36,447 nt of DNA from Branchiostoma floridae (taxonomy: Eukaryota; Chordata; Leptocardii; Amphioxiformes; Branchiostomatidae). Positions 1-10,319 of this stretch are shown in pieces. The notes beneath the pieces are model-generated. The model ran no database searches, was not told where the DNA came from, and saw only the letters and a list, made by a program, of their open reading frames with translations. The position numbers and the translations under genes were made by a program. The first letter of the stretch is position 1. Each line of letters begins with the position of its first letter. The stretch spans positions 20,283,495 through 20,319,941 of the forward strand of contig NC_049992.1 in NCBI RefSeq assembly GCF_000003815.2, read 5' to 3'.

Positions 1-808
1 CTGATCAGCTGCTGCACAGAGTTGATGTGATTGTCATTAAGCCATTGTTCTTCTTGAAGGATCTGTCTGTCCTTCTGCGTCAACTTTGTATCATTGATCA
101 CAAGCCATTCCTTTTTTGCCTCATCCGTCTCCATGTCGCAGTCAACCACAGCCTCCAGGTCAGACTCAATGTATGTCTCCAGCTCTTCGTTTTGCTCAAC
201 TATGGTATCCATGCTGACAATAACACGCAAGGTAGCCCTCATCATTTCGGCTTGATGGCCAACTCTCTTTGAAGATGGATGTTTTGGAGGCCGAGTAGGT
301 AGGTCGCGGACATTGTCCACAGGTGTCTCCCGTTTCCTTTTCTTTTGTAGCTGGCTGGCATCAAGTGGGAGCTGTGGAACACTGTTATCTCGTGGTGCGT
401 TTTGCTGCATGTCTTCCATCAGGTCTACTAGTTGTTTCTTGAAAGACATCAGGTACGCCTCCTCAACATTGTACGTCATGTTTGTTATTTCTTTCAGGAG
501 ACTAGCACATTCAGTTTGGAGCCTTTTCTTCTTCGACCGTTTCGGCTCAGGCAGTCCCAGGTAGGATGATTCTGAAGGTGGTGGTGAAGATGGTGTGTCT
601 GTAGAGTCTGAGTCACTGGAACCTGCAGTTTGCCCCGAGCATGTGGGATTCAAAGATAGGATGGGATTATCCTTATAGGTGCTTGCCAGTTTCTCCCAAC
701 CCCACTCTTTGAAGAGGGTGAAAACTCCACAGAAATGCTTGCATGGCAGCTTGTTTCTGGACCAGTCCTTGCACGTGCAAGATGGTGTTTTGAACATTTC
801 AACAGTAA
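1..808 (-). CDS. Partial exon: SWIM zinc finger plus start of Ulp1-like (C48) protease domain
   Basis: This frame is open on the minus strand from an in-frame stop at 812-810 down to base 1 and leaves the window. An AG at 810-809 gives an acceptor with exon start 808; the first internal Met is at 797. Counting from that Met, residues 7, 9, 19 and 21 form C-x-C-x9-C-x-H with the LPCKHF ending, the SWIM zinc-finger pattern. A Ser/Pro-rich linker follows, then two basic nuclear-localisation-like clusters (KRSKKKR at 86-92, KKRKR at 152-156) and an acidic helical stretch. The last residues, with WLND at 252-255 and HIN after it, match the opening of Ulp1/SENP cysteine protease domains; the catalytic His, Asp and Cys would lie outside the window. 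SWIM together with Ulp1 is known from Mutator-like and related large DNA transposons and genes derived from them. Whether this is an active element, a relic or a domesticated gene cannot be decided here. The SWIM call is firm, the Ulp1 call moderate. Confidence 0.8.
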
Positions 809-1127
809 CTTATTGATTTCAGTTCAAAACGGAGCTTGCCCATTATGCCCCAGGCTCATATGGAGGAATATACTCTTCAACAGGAGCTCCTATGCATAAC
901 TGATTGGTTATTGGAATCTTGCCAGCTCCTAGTTTTCCAAAAGTGAAAAAAAAATCACCACACTTTCCATTCAGATAATTCTCATCATGAAATTATTGTT
1001 TATTGTTTTATTGTTTATTAAATGATCCTATTAGTGAGTACAATTCAGACAGTGCATCACTACGTCTTCCAGGACAAACACGTTACATAAAAAAACATTA
1101 ACACAGTACATTGAGACTATTTACACC
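809..1127. other. No gene seen; intron 5' of the SWIM exon
   Basis: The minus strand has a short open run (GAGKIPITNQ... to PYEPGA) ended by TAA; it matches nothing I know. The rest is A/T-rich. Confidence 0.5.
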
Positions 1128-2099
1128 TTAACCCTCAAACCACCGTAGCTTTTTTGTGACGTAGATTACCGTATGGGGTCAAAACTGACCCCAAAACGTT
1201 TTGTGCAAATGCAGTTGTTTGTGGGAATATTTTTGTGATTTGTATATATGTATGGTTTCATTAGTCTATGTGGGACAGTCTGACATGATTAGGTGAGAAT
1301 ACCTCTAGCTCATTATCATAATTTATGCAAAAGATCACGAGTACCACATTTTGCACCAACGCTATTCAGACCGGGAAGGAGGTTTTTGATGCCTGTACCA
1401 GCTTTAATGCCATATAGTGCCTGAATGGCTTATGCTAGGGCCACCAAACTTGGTAACTTTTTAGAAAATGTTGATAGCAAACATTTTCAGTGAACAAAAT
1501 ATGTTCCTAATTTTTTATGTTGCCATGGCAACGGAATTCTGACAGACATATTTATTACGAAATTCTCTAATTTGGTATTAATCATTTTAGTTTTAAGATT
1601 TTCTTGGCAAATAACAATTATTTATCACATCTTATAAAATTCAACATAAATTTCAGGACTCAATATTCATAATTTATGCTAATTTGATGACGTCATCAGT
1701 CAAAATCCAAGATGGCGACCGATATTACCTAGATGATGTCATAATGTTGTCATATGACATGATAATGGCACAAAAGTTGGTACAATAATTTTGGCTTACA
1801 TGTACATCATTCTCTAAAAAAATTCGTGATCCTACGATAAGTAGTTTAGGTGTGGGTCGCAAATGTTTGTTTAAAAAAACGCTGGGGTCAGTTTTGACCC
1901 CACTGGACCATGTAGAAACTTTCGAGGATAACTTAATCAACAATGAGGCAATCTCGGTAAAAACGTACAAGAAGTTAGAGGACAGATATACAAACAAACT
2001 CCTGGAAGGAAATTTGTTTTCGACCAGAAATGACATAATGGCACACATTGATATGTGCCTGGGGTCAGTTTTGACCCCATACGGTGGTTTGAGGGTTAA
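1128..2099. mobile_element. TTAA-flanked piggyBac-like non-autonomous element (family i)
   Basis: TTAA at 1128-1131 and 2096-2099 flanks inverted ends CCCTCAAACCACCGTA (1132-1147, and its complement at 2080-2095). Starting CCC next to a TTAA duplication is the piggyBac pattern. Behind both ends sits a palindrome with arms GGGGTCA/TGACCCC (1175-1192 and 2061-2078), with a third copy at 1884-1901. The left end carries 26 extra bases (1148-1173) bounded by a repeated ACCGTA. No transposase is present; the short open frames are antisense noise. Inside (about 1430-1720) is sequence shared with 18890-19103 and 31735-31930, including TTGCCATGGCAAC and a TGACGTCA near CCAAGATGGCG. Confidence 0.85.
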
Positions 2100-2204
2100 C
2101 ATCACTTAAACCTAACCTACAACTTAAAGATACTACCAAGTAAATACTACCGCTATACCTTATTCTAAAAGTAAAAGTAATGTAGTTGAGAGGTCATGTA
2201 GCTG

Positions 2205-3015
2205 AGAGGTCAGAGGTCAGTGTCAAATATTCTATACATTAATTTTATATACATAGCTGTCAATGAATGTCTTTTACCACCAGTGCTGCAGAGGTTGCAA
2301 GTTTGTGCTTGTGTTTTAGTCTGTCTTTGATGTGCTTTTTTAACATAGATGATGTTGCTGATTTGATGTGTTGTGGGAATGTGTTGCAAGACTTTACACA
2401 CCTGTAAAGGAAATGTCCTGGTTGCTGCAAAAGTTTTTGGTTTGAGCAGTCTGAATCCTCCCCCTTGAGCTAGGCGAGTGTTATGTCGGTGGGTGTTTTT
2501 GATTATATGTAGCTTTTTGTAGGTAGCTTCTGGTTTCTTAGCTGTTAGGAGTTTGTGGAAAATGTTCATTTACCTTTGGCCAGTTCATCTTTCTATGTAA
2601 ATCATCAGTGTTGGAAGTGTACTTTTCATTAAGTACTGGCAGCCATATTTTGCAATGTCTGTAGATTATTTAAATGAGATTGGGAACTCGGAGGCAGAAG
2701 ACATGCACAGTAATCCATGTGACTCAGAACTGGTGTTTGTGCAACAGTTTAACATGTCCCTAGTGAAGAAGTCCTGAGATCTAACTAGTGATGCAAGTGA
2801 GCTTGCCATATTAGATGTTACTTTGTCCAGATGTTGAGCCCAGGTTAACTGCTGGTCCATCAACATTCCTAGTAGCTTAGCATGCTCAACCTGTTCTATC
2901 ATTTTGTTGCGCATCGAAAGCTGTAAGACTGGCTTATGTCTTAGTTTGTGCCGGCTTCCAATAACTATAGGTTTGGTCTTGTCAACATTGAGGGATATTC
3001 TCTTCAACAATGTTT
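2205..3015 (-). pseudogene. Degenerate LINE reverse-transcriptase C-terminal region
   Basis: The minus-strand frame at 2666-3015 reads LNVDKTKPIVIGSRHKLRHK, then QVEHAKLLGMLMDQQLTWAQ and a typical thumb segment. A frame change near 2740 continues as VLSHMDYCACLLPPSSQSHL and LQTLQNMAAS, the expected 'PHLDYC...LQ-x-LQNRAAR' block, then stops follow. After another frame change the C-terminal 'HRHNTRLAQ...F' block appears at 2210-2569. The order and spacing are those of a CR1/L2/Jockey-group LINE. This is a clearly dead copy lying between the SWIM exon and the CaRF-like exons, so probably intronic. Confidence 0.8.
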
Positions 3016-3055
3016 TTTTTGTTATTCCATAGAGAGATGGGTCTATAAGTAGGTT

Positions 3056-3720
3056 AACAGCAGATAACTCGAGAAATTGTGGATGGAACTTTGTGATTTT
3101 TGATACGTGTGTAGCGGTTGTCGAAAGGAATGCCAAGTTAGAAAATAGTTTACCTGGTGTTTTCCTAGGGCACTGCATTGAGCTTTGTTTTTTTGTTTGC
3201 TTGTTTGTGGACAGCATAACTTGAGAACCCTCTTCCAGGTTATCTTCACAATATTTGGTAGGTTTGTAGCGGTTGTAAAGAGGAAGGTCAAGTGCAAAGA
3301 TGCTTTACCTGGCTCTTACCTACGGTGCTGGACGTAAGTGCATTTGTCAGTGAACAAGATAACTCGAGATGTTGCGGATGGATTTCCATGATATTTATTA
3401 TTTATCATTAGAAGATAGGCAGAGGTGGCAAAAAGTTCAATAATGGGCCTCCTAGTGGCAATTTGTGTTTCTGAACTGGTGCTTTAAAGTTAGAGTTCAA
3501 ATTTTCAGCAAATGCCAGGTTCTTGATTTTTATGTGGTCGATAGGTCTTGGGGCAAGGAGTAAGTAGTGTAGGTTTGGGTCCCCTAGCGACTTGTTTTGA
3601 ACTGAAGGGGCCATTTTTTTCAAAATTTGAAACAGAATAACTCAGGAAAGGGTCGGCAGATCATCAAGATATTTGTTATGTAGATACCTTGAGTGATGAT
3701 TTATATATTGAAATGCTAAT
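3056..3720. repeat. Diverged repeat units with ACTCGAGA core
   Basis: Units near 3065, 3220, 3360 and 3640 share AACTCGAGA, GATGGA and a 'GATATTT...GTAGCGGTTG' block, about 150 bases apart or multiples. Another diverged copy lies near 14570-14674, including CCTAGCGACTT and TTTGAACTG shared with 3585-3610. It appears to be an old dispersed repeat. Confidence 0.5.
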
Positions 3721-5813
3721 TATGTTGATCAGGTGCTTATTTTCATAATTCATTGAGAAAGTTTACAAATCCTATGCAGTTCAGGGTAACACTAGCTAGC
3801 TTGCATGTTATGAAAATAAACAGCCTTAGAAATGTAGGTTAAGTAAACACTGAAGACATGTAAGCATGTTTTCTGTTGTGCCATGGTGCAGAGGCACTTT
3901 GTATTTGTTTAAACTATATTAACATATACTTAGATGATGTCTACCACTCAAAAGGTCACATAATGATATGCGAGTGTTAAAGCAAAGCAAAGATCAAATA
4001 CTATAATTCTTAATCCAGGCACCATAGCAGCTAGATTTATGTGGTTATCTATCCTTACTGAGCTTCTACATAAAATTACAACAGATAAAGTGTATAACAT
4101 GACATAGAATCTTTCATATGACCATTTATGAACAGCTCAAGGGGGTACGGATGCTACACAATAATAAAAGAAAAACTGGCAGTGAACAATAGAATTAGCC
4201 CACTGAAGCATGTCTATTCTCTGATGAATGTTAATTATTTATCAATTGAAGCATCCATCAATGCTACTGCAGCATTTTAACCAAGAAAATGGTAGTATAA
4301 ATATGTCAATTAGGATTCCTAACAGTTGGATCTGTACTTTTTAATTATTATTATATGAATGGAAGACTTAACCAAATTTGATGAGGAAGTGATGGTTTAC
4401 ATAAAAGAATATAAAGAGATTCCCATGTCATCAAACCAGCAATGTATGGTGCATCTTTCTTCAATATATGCTACATAGTTAGTTTGGTCAAGAGAAACAG
4501 TAGTGCAGGCTTGCAGGGGGTATGGACACTACACATTACTCACTATGTAATACTATGTTTACTTTATGCCATGTATAATGTAGCTCTACCAAACTGGTGT
4601 TCTTATATCAGCTAAACTCTTAGGGAAACATCAAATATTATCTCACATCCATCTCTGGCTGCTTTGGAATAGACCATTTATGAAGTCTGAAAGGATGTAC
4701 CAAATGTTGATTGTGGAGGAAATCTCAGAAAAATGCAGCTCAAATTCATTGAAAAATCACATCTTTCGAGAAAAAATGTAACCATTCATATCTGGAAAAC
4801 TGTAATTAATGTATAGACTCAGATTTGTAGCAGTTGGACAGCAATTTTCACAGTATTTTGCTAAAAAAACTAAAATGGGGATACGAATGCTACCGGTGGG
4901 GGTACGGACGCTACAGACGCAACATGTTGATGTTCATGGTGCTATGCTAGGCAGAGTTTTCAGGACAGCAATGGTTTAAAGGGTGTTCTAGTATGTGTAA
5001 TAGAGACCTCTATTTAGTCTAAATGTCATAAATCATAAGCTTGTTGGATTTACTTAGTACAGAAATTAGAGGGGGTAACGGCATAGAACATTAATCCGAC
5101 ACTTTCCAGCATTTTCAACACTGAACCATGAAAAGTGTCGAATAAAAGGGGTGTCGTATTTATGTTTTCTAGCGTTACGGACGCTACAGATTTTTTTCGA
5201 AAAATGACATCCTGGACTTTGCTTGTAAATTACATGTCAGAAAAGTGTGCTACTGATCTTATTCTACTTAAGAACTTATACACACATAATACCTTACTTT
5301 TACATAAAGACAACATCAATATTAGCAAACAATTAGCTACTACAGACTCACCAGTTAAAATAACATTGGAAACTGTCAACATGTGGGTAAAATGGGATAA
5401 TAGTCCATATTGAACCAAAAAATGGTCTTATCCTTGAAAAAAGCATAAAGTCACTAGTAGACACATGACTGCATATTAAAAACAAGTGGTTTCTAACTAC
5501 CAACTACAATTTTTCTGTTAGATAAAAAGTTTCAAAATTAGTAAAAACTGGATGGTCACCAATAACGCTAAAAGTTAGGCATTTTAACGTCATATTTTGG
5601 TCAATATTTTCGCCAAACATTGACCGATTTACAAAATTCTTTTTGTGACATGTTTCCTGTTGTGCAAGGTGTTGGGAAATGAATGACTAACATAGCTATA
5701 GGTTGTGGTACCTTTTGTTATCAACTGATAACATGTCAGAAAAAAATGGGTACACCTGATTGTGAAATAGCCATAAGTTTAGGGCACCCCACATGAACAG
5801 CTACAACAGCTAC
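3721..5813. other. No gene seen; presumed intron between CaRF-like and SWIM exons
   Basis: Apart from the TACGGACGCTACA motif and a hairpin near 5100, nothing is recognised. The 92-codon plus-strand frame at 5135-5413 has no recognisable motif. Transposase core exons were sought here and not found. Confidence 0.5.
4141..5188. repeat. Interspersed TACGGACGCTACA motif
   Basis: GGGGGTAC/TGGACGCTACA-like copies occur at 4141-4157, 4516-4533, 4877-4894, 4898-4915 and 5172-5188, some 375-380 bases apart for the first, second and fourth. The last is flanked by AGCGT, giving an imperfect palindrome TAGCGT-TACGG-ACGCTA. A hairpin CGACACTTT/AAAGTGTCG lies at 5098-5140. The sequences between the motifs are not obviously similar. 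Confidence 0.5.
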
Positions 5814-5966
5814 CTCTCCAACAATTGGGTGGTTTTGGTGCTCTTCTAGAGAGGGGTAGGTTGTATGGTATTCAACAACAGCTTTAACAGATGACGGTTT
5901 GTCAGCAATGGCATGCCTCAACTTATCCGAGGCGCTCCTCCTTCTGGCAGGAGTGTCCTCTGAAAT
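5814..5966 (-). CDS. Exon of a CaRF/GCM/FLYWCH-like DNA-binding domain (third of three linked exons)
   Basis: The exon is 51 codons, phase 0 at both ends. The acceptor follows a pyrimidine-rich tract ending in CCCAG (5971-5967) and the donor is GTAGCT from 5813. It reads from ISEDTPARRRSASDKLRHAI to EEHQNHPIVGE. The closing His pair (HQNH) with the preceding 'P-S-L-E' is how this family ends: two upstream Cys and a His pair would bind zinc. The spliced junction with 6184-6294 gives FPDFK-ISED, which keeps the frame. The open frame runs past the donor to a stop near 5736, so a terminal-exon reading is possible but less likely. Confidence 0.65.
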
Positions 5967-6183
5967 CTGGGACAGTGAAAAAATGAAAGGGACATAAAAA
6001 TCTTAACAGTTATTGGAAGTTATCAGTAAATATTACAGATGCAAAATACTGATCCGTGAATCAGTCAAAATTGCTCTGAGGAAGCTGAGAACAAAAACGT
6101 TTTGTTTTGACCAAAACGCTCTTCAATCACAAAATACAGATATTACAGTGAGTACTCTAGCTAGTATAAAAAATTGGCAATAC

Positions 6184-6294
6184 CTTGAAGTCAGGAAACT
6201 TGATGATGTGATAAGCATAGAACTGGACAGGGCAGTCCATCTTCTTTGTGTTCTGGACTGAGCGGTATCGTGTTTGGAAGACATGGTCTTCAAG
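6184..6294 (-). CDS. Exon of a CaRF/GCM/FLYWCH-like DNA-binding domain (second of three)
   Basis: Thirty-seven codons, phase 0 to phase 0. It lies between an acceptor TTTATTAG (ending 6295) and a strong donor AAG/GTATTG (6183-6182); an in-frame stop lies just upstream of the acceptor. It contains NTKKMDCPVQ and IIKFPDFK. In transposase-linked proteins of the CaRF (ALS2CR8) type, a 'K-x-x-C-P-A/V' segment followed by 'FP-x-F/Y-K' is the centre of the domain, so I place this exon in the middle of that domain. Family assignment is from memory of the pattern, not from a search. Confidence 0.65.
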
Positions 6295-7065
6295 CTAATA
6301 AAGGTGTATATGTACAAGTCAGCAGTGCCAGAAAATCTGTAAACAGTAGTCCACTACACATAAAGACACGTAAACAAATGCAAGTAAAAACATTAATTGT
6401 CAAAGAAGCGGTTATGGTTACCTACTCTCACCACAAATTCAAAACACACCAGGGCAGGGGTATCCTTTAGATACATCACAACAATATTAAATGACATTTT
6501 TAAATTTCTCAGTCAGCTATGGGGAAAATAAAAACAGAAAACAGACATGCAAATATATTCTATACACACATAGGTCTGCAACTATCAGGCCGGAAATGCC
6601 GCGGCGCATTGCCACCCTAAAAGAAAACTCCTCCCAAAGACTTTGCGCTTGTGCCAAAGTGATAAATTTTAAATGCTTGAACCATTCCATTTTGTAGAAG
6701 TGAAGTAAGGGGACAGTGAGAAATTCCTGTCATTACTATTCCCTTGACCCAACCTCTGCTTGGATATTCTGTTCCACATTATGAATATTTCAAAGGTTTT
6801 ACACACCAAGGAAAATATTACGAAAGTTTAAATAGCATTCAAAATATTTCTTAAGTATAAAATCTCCTAGACAAATAATTGAAAACAATTGAAAACATTT
6901 GTAAATGATGGCAATGGCAACCCTTGCTGGGACATGGAAACGACTCTAAAAGTACAGTAGTAATACATACAAATTAACGTGTACTGATCTTGATAAGTTG
7001 TTTAACCATAACAGTATCATTAAATTAAACTTCATCGTAAACTTGAACTTAATTTATTAATATAC

Positions 7066-7232
7066 CGCTTGTTGACTCCTCTCTGCGTGGTACTTATCCT
7101 TTTTGGATTTGTTCCTGTCCTTTCCCAGATGACATCCAAACAGTTTCGTCCCAACGAGTTGGAACGGTGATCCGTCATACTGGACGCCTTTCAGTTTGAA
7201 CCAAGTCTTCTTCTTGGTTGAAGGTTCCACAT
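7066..7232 (-). CDS. Exon of a CaRF/GCM/FLYWCH-like DNA-binding domain (first of three)
   Basis: The exon runs from an acceptor CCAATACAG (7233 is the G) to a donor GCG/GTATAT (7065-7064). It has 55 codons plus two bases of a split codon, so phase 1 at entry and phase 0 at exit, which matches the next exon. Key parts are KKKTWFKLKG, SPFQLVGTKLFGCHLGKDRN and a Lys-rich stretch. 'FQLVGTK-x-F-x-C-x-x-GKDR' is the characteristic opening of the domain, with its first zinc-ligand Cys. Joined with 6184-6294 and 5814-5966 it makes 143 continuous residues without a stop. A minisatellite begins a few bases upstream of the acceptor, in the intron. Confidence 0.65.
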
Positions 7233-7252
7233 CTGTATTGGAAACGTTGACA

Positions 7253-7460
7253 GAGACCAGGTGAGACACCCTACAGGTGTGTTTTCTTGCCTAGAGACCA
7301 TTGAGACACCCTACAGGTGTGTTTCCTTGCCTAGAAACCAGGGGAGACATGGTACAGGTGTGTAAGGTGTGTTTCCTTTGCCTTGAGACCAGGTAAGACA
7401 CTGTACAGGTGTGTAAGGTGTGTTCCCTTGGAGAAAAGACCAGGTAAGGTGTGTACATGT
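7253..7460. repeat. Minisatellite, 50-60 bp unit
   Basis: About four imperfect units each contain GAGACC-A-GG-x-GAGACAC, TACAGGTGTG and TTTCCTTGCC. It lies in the presumed intron upstream of the exon at 7066-7232. Confidence 0.75.
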
Positions 7461-7785
7461 TAGTATGTGTATGAACTAGCCAGAGACAAATTAATATGTC
7501 CAATATGACATCAAATGTTTAAGAAAGACACATGTGCAGGAACATTTAGTTTAAAACAGATACAGTCCTACGTCATGTATTCCATACCTTTTTTTCCAAA
7601 TTGCAATGAGAAAATTCCTCCCAAAATAATGATTTTGTAACATATATCTAATAACTGTGGATTGTTTTCCTTTGCAGATGTCAATTGCACTATTGATTCC
7701 TGTCTGAAAGATCAGCATTAGTCTGGATTCCTTAGCTGTCTTGATCATGTGGAAAGCTCATCTCATCCTCATAGGTTTAAGTCAC

Positions 7786-8034
7786 TTTGAAGACCCCCAG
7801 CGAGGTGGGTGTTGGCTCCCCTAGCAACAGATAGCAAACGCCTTTGACCCCAAGATTTCCAAATGTCCCCCATTGTTCGATAATAGCCCCCTGCCCACCT
7901 AGTGTGAAAACATTCCGGGAGGGGTGCCATCTGGCCAGGTGAGACATTACCTGGAACCCTGTAGGTTGGGGGTAACGTTTGACAATACTGTCTGTGAAGG
8001 CAAGCAGGGTGTGTATTGGATATAGTGTTTCCAT
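7786..8034 (-). CDS. Unassigned coding-like exon
   Basis: Eighty-three codons are open from an ATG in a good context (ACACAATGG) to a possible donor AAA/GTGACT (7785-7784). The frame is also open upstream to about 8083, so an acceptor such as CCAACAG or ATTCAG could extend it. The protein includes KRYPQPTGFQVMSHLARWHP, NVFTLGGQG and QWGTFGNLGVKG. Its balanced composition with many Gly, Trp and Pro looks like a folded domain rather than chance, but I do not recognise the family. The exit phase (0) does not fit the entry phase of 7066-7232 (1), so either another exon lies between them or this belongs to a different gene. Confidence 0.45.
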
Positions 8035-8083
8035 TGTGTTAGAAATAGTCTGAATGCCACTGTTGGAATTATGCTGTCATCAT

Positions 8084-10190
8084 GAGTATGAATAACCTTG
8101 CAAATGGATACAGTACTAGTGCAGCTTAAATCATTCGTATCCCACCAATTATACGCTGGGACCAATTTTGACATGACTAAAACAAGAAACAACTAAATGT
8201 CCCTCCCCCCAAGTCTTACTAGGGCTATGGCATTTTCCATACATAGAGTTCACTGTTGTAGGAACATGATACATATAGTATATACTTTCAGCTAATGTTC
8301 CAGGTCAGATCCACCAGAAGTAGAAATTGTCTCAAACTGAAATCTTTAGAGCATTTCAAGAAAGTATTACTTCTGTTGTTATCCACCAGACTTACTAAAT
8401 GTATTTACAAGATTCTCTGGTGCTACGGTTTCATCTACTTTCTTTAAATCTACAACAAGAAAACACGCTAGTCTTTCAACTTCTGAAGTCAAGAATAATA
8501 CCAAGCAACTTGACCATGTTTCCCCCTAGAAACAAGGATGTTGATTATTTCAACCTCATTGCTTTTAAACAAGTAATATTACATAAAAAATATCAGAATG
8601 TATAATGTCTATAGCCAGGCCTGTATGTTAAAAAAATACTGTTAGGTTAAGAACTGTACATATCTGAAATGAGAACGACATTCAGCATTATATTACTGCA
8701 ATATTAAGCTATGCAGTTAAATGATTAACAAATCAGACAAATAGATAGTAGTATATGTATCAATAATCTATTTCAATTTTGCTTTTGAATACAATGTGTA
8801 TTTACAAATCTACGTTTCTCAAATTTTTTCCCTATTTCATACTGTTCCTTTCTCCCACATTCTTATATACTTGTAATTTGAATTGTCCTTAGAACACCCA
8901 GCCCAAGATGATATGAGCAATCATCAACAACTATGCTAATACATACAGAACATCTGTAAGGAGTGAGGAATAATTGTTTGACAGTTATTTTGCCACTAAA
9001 TCAGACAGATTTGGATGAAGACCAAATGTGGTTACTACCCAGGGTCAGTTTCTTCTCAGCCATTAGTGCATTTACTGTTTCTGGGATAGACAGGTGAAAT
9101 TGTTTCAATCCAACTTTCTTGGAATTCTGCTTCTGCTATATAATTGTGCGTGTGATACTTTAATGCTTGAAAGTTTGTTTATCATTGATCAACAGAACCC
9201 AAGCTGTCTGTCTAGCTTGACAGGTAAAGTTGTGGCAAACTGTGTACTTGCCCATTGTTCTCCTCAGGTAGACTAGTACCCTGCTGTCAGGCACTAAGTC
9301 AACAAATCAATTGGCCATATTGTTCCTCAATCCAAACAAAGAGATCATATTTCATGCTTGGAATGGCCAAAAGTTGCAATTTTGTCATCTTATCTTTTCC
9401 TTAAGGCGCAACCATATGCAATATTCTTATTTCTCGCAAAAGACATGCCGGGTAAGTAGACAAGTTGTACTTTAATGTTCAGGTGGTCCCATGGTTGTGC
9501 ATATTTCCACTTTCCTGTCAGACTGCCATGAATATTTCACATAAGCCATTTTTGAAATTATTTTGAACATATTAAAGAATATATGTGTTTTAATCATACT
9601 AGTGGGCCTTGTACCACCTCAACATTATAGAGTGCTCTTTGCTGAAAACATACATACCACATTTGTGTCAAAAATATGATATGGGGTGTTGCGCCGAGGG
9701 CTTATAGGTGTTAAAATTAAGCTGTGCTTATTATATTCATATCTTAATATCAGTGAGTCTTTTGTGAAATCTATGTGGTCTGAAAATATGCTATGGGTTT
9801 ATAGCTCCACTTCCTGTTGAAAATTTTGAAAAAATATCAGCCCAGTAACTTTCTACAGCACATTAAAGTTGGTGGATCAGTTGATTAGGCAGAAGGGAGA
9901 AAAGTGTCTTAACTCACTGAGTCTCATCACGTCTCATCAGAAGAGAAAAGAATTTTCATTCTGACATCATTTTGGCTCATTCCTTCTCGTGTGAAGGGGA
10001 TACAAGGTCCATTTGGAATTTGCACCCGAAGGTGGCATGAATTTTGCAAATACTTCATTCTGGCTGGTTCTGCTTGATTCCTGCTGATTCGGTTTCAGTG
10101 TGAAGGCCCTATAAGGCCTTTACACTTACCGCTATGTTCTGTAATAGATAAAACTTGAAACTTAAGGCAATTTACCTTTTTTTCCAACAG
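8084..10190. other. No gene supported between divergent exons
   Basis: Splice-like mini-exons can be imagined (for example 9204-9231 and 9407-9451 on the plus strand), but their phases do not agree with 10191. Near 10099-10127 there is a hairpin GTGTGAAGGCC/AGGCCTTTACAC. If the two gene sets are divergent, their promoters should lie here. Confidence 0.45.
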
Positions 10191-10319
10191 AAACTGCGGG
10201 CTCTGAAGTCAAAGACATCATATGACCCAAGCATCAAACAGAAAGTACAGCTTGTCCTCCTGACACAGTATATGTCATCAGAGGATTCAGGTTCTGATGG
10301 GGAAGAAAAGACTTTAAAA
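10191..10319 (+). pseudogene. First half of a transposon-type exon, interrupted by a LINE
   Basis: A strong acceptor (TTTTTTTCCAACAG, ending 10190) opens a 43-codon frame starting KLRALKSKTS and containing the acidic box MSSEDSGSDGEE. The coding sense ends exactly where LINE sequence begins (TGACAATGACAATG from 10320), and TGA is then read as a stop. 'MSS-E/D-acidic' followed by 'RP-L/I-PW' is a layout I associate with accessory or transposase-like proteins of invertebrate DNA transposons. The second part, RPIPW onward, lies on the far side of the LINE at 12562-12798. Together they would form one 3' exon of a plus-strand gene, divergent from the minus-strand SWIM/CaRF-like exons. No upstream exons could be identified. 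Confidence 0.6.

Noticed and set aside
27-564. Two plus-strand open frames of 81-83 codons
   Set aside because: They are antisense to the long SWIM/Ulp1 minus-strand frame, which has recognisable motifs.
1725-2109. Overlapping frames of 85-126 codons on both strands
   Set aside because: They lie inside a TTAA-flanked non-autonomous element and read its palindromic ends; no transposase motifs.
6590-6670. CpG-rich patch with a minus-strand open run
   Set aside because: No splice borders or motif; too short to support an exon.
7253-7460. Possible CRISPR-like array
   Set aside because: The repeat units are adjacent and imperfect without unique spacers; it is a minisatellite in a eukaryotic intron.
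9204-9451. Plus-strand mini-exons with fair splice signals
   Set aside because: Too short, phases incompatible with the exon at 10191, and no recognisable protein.
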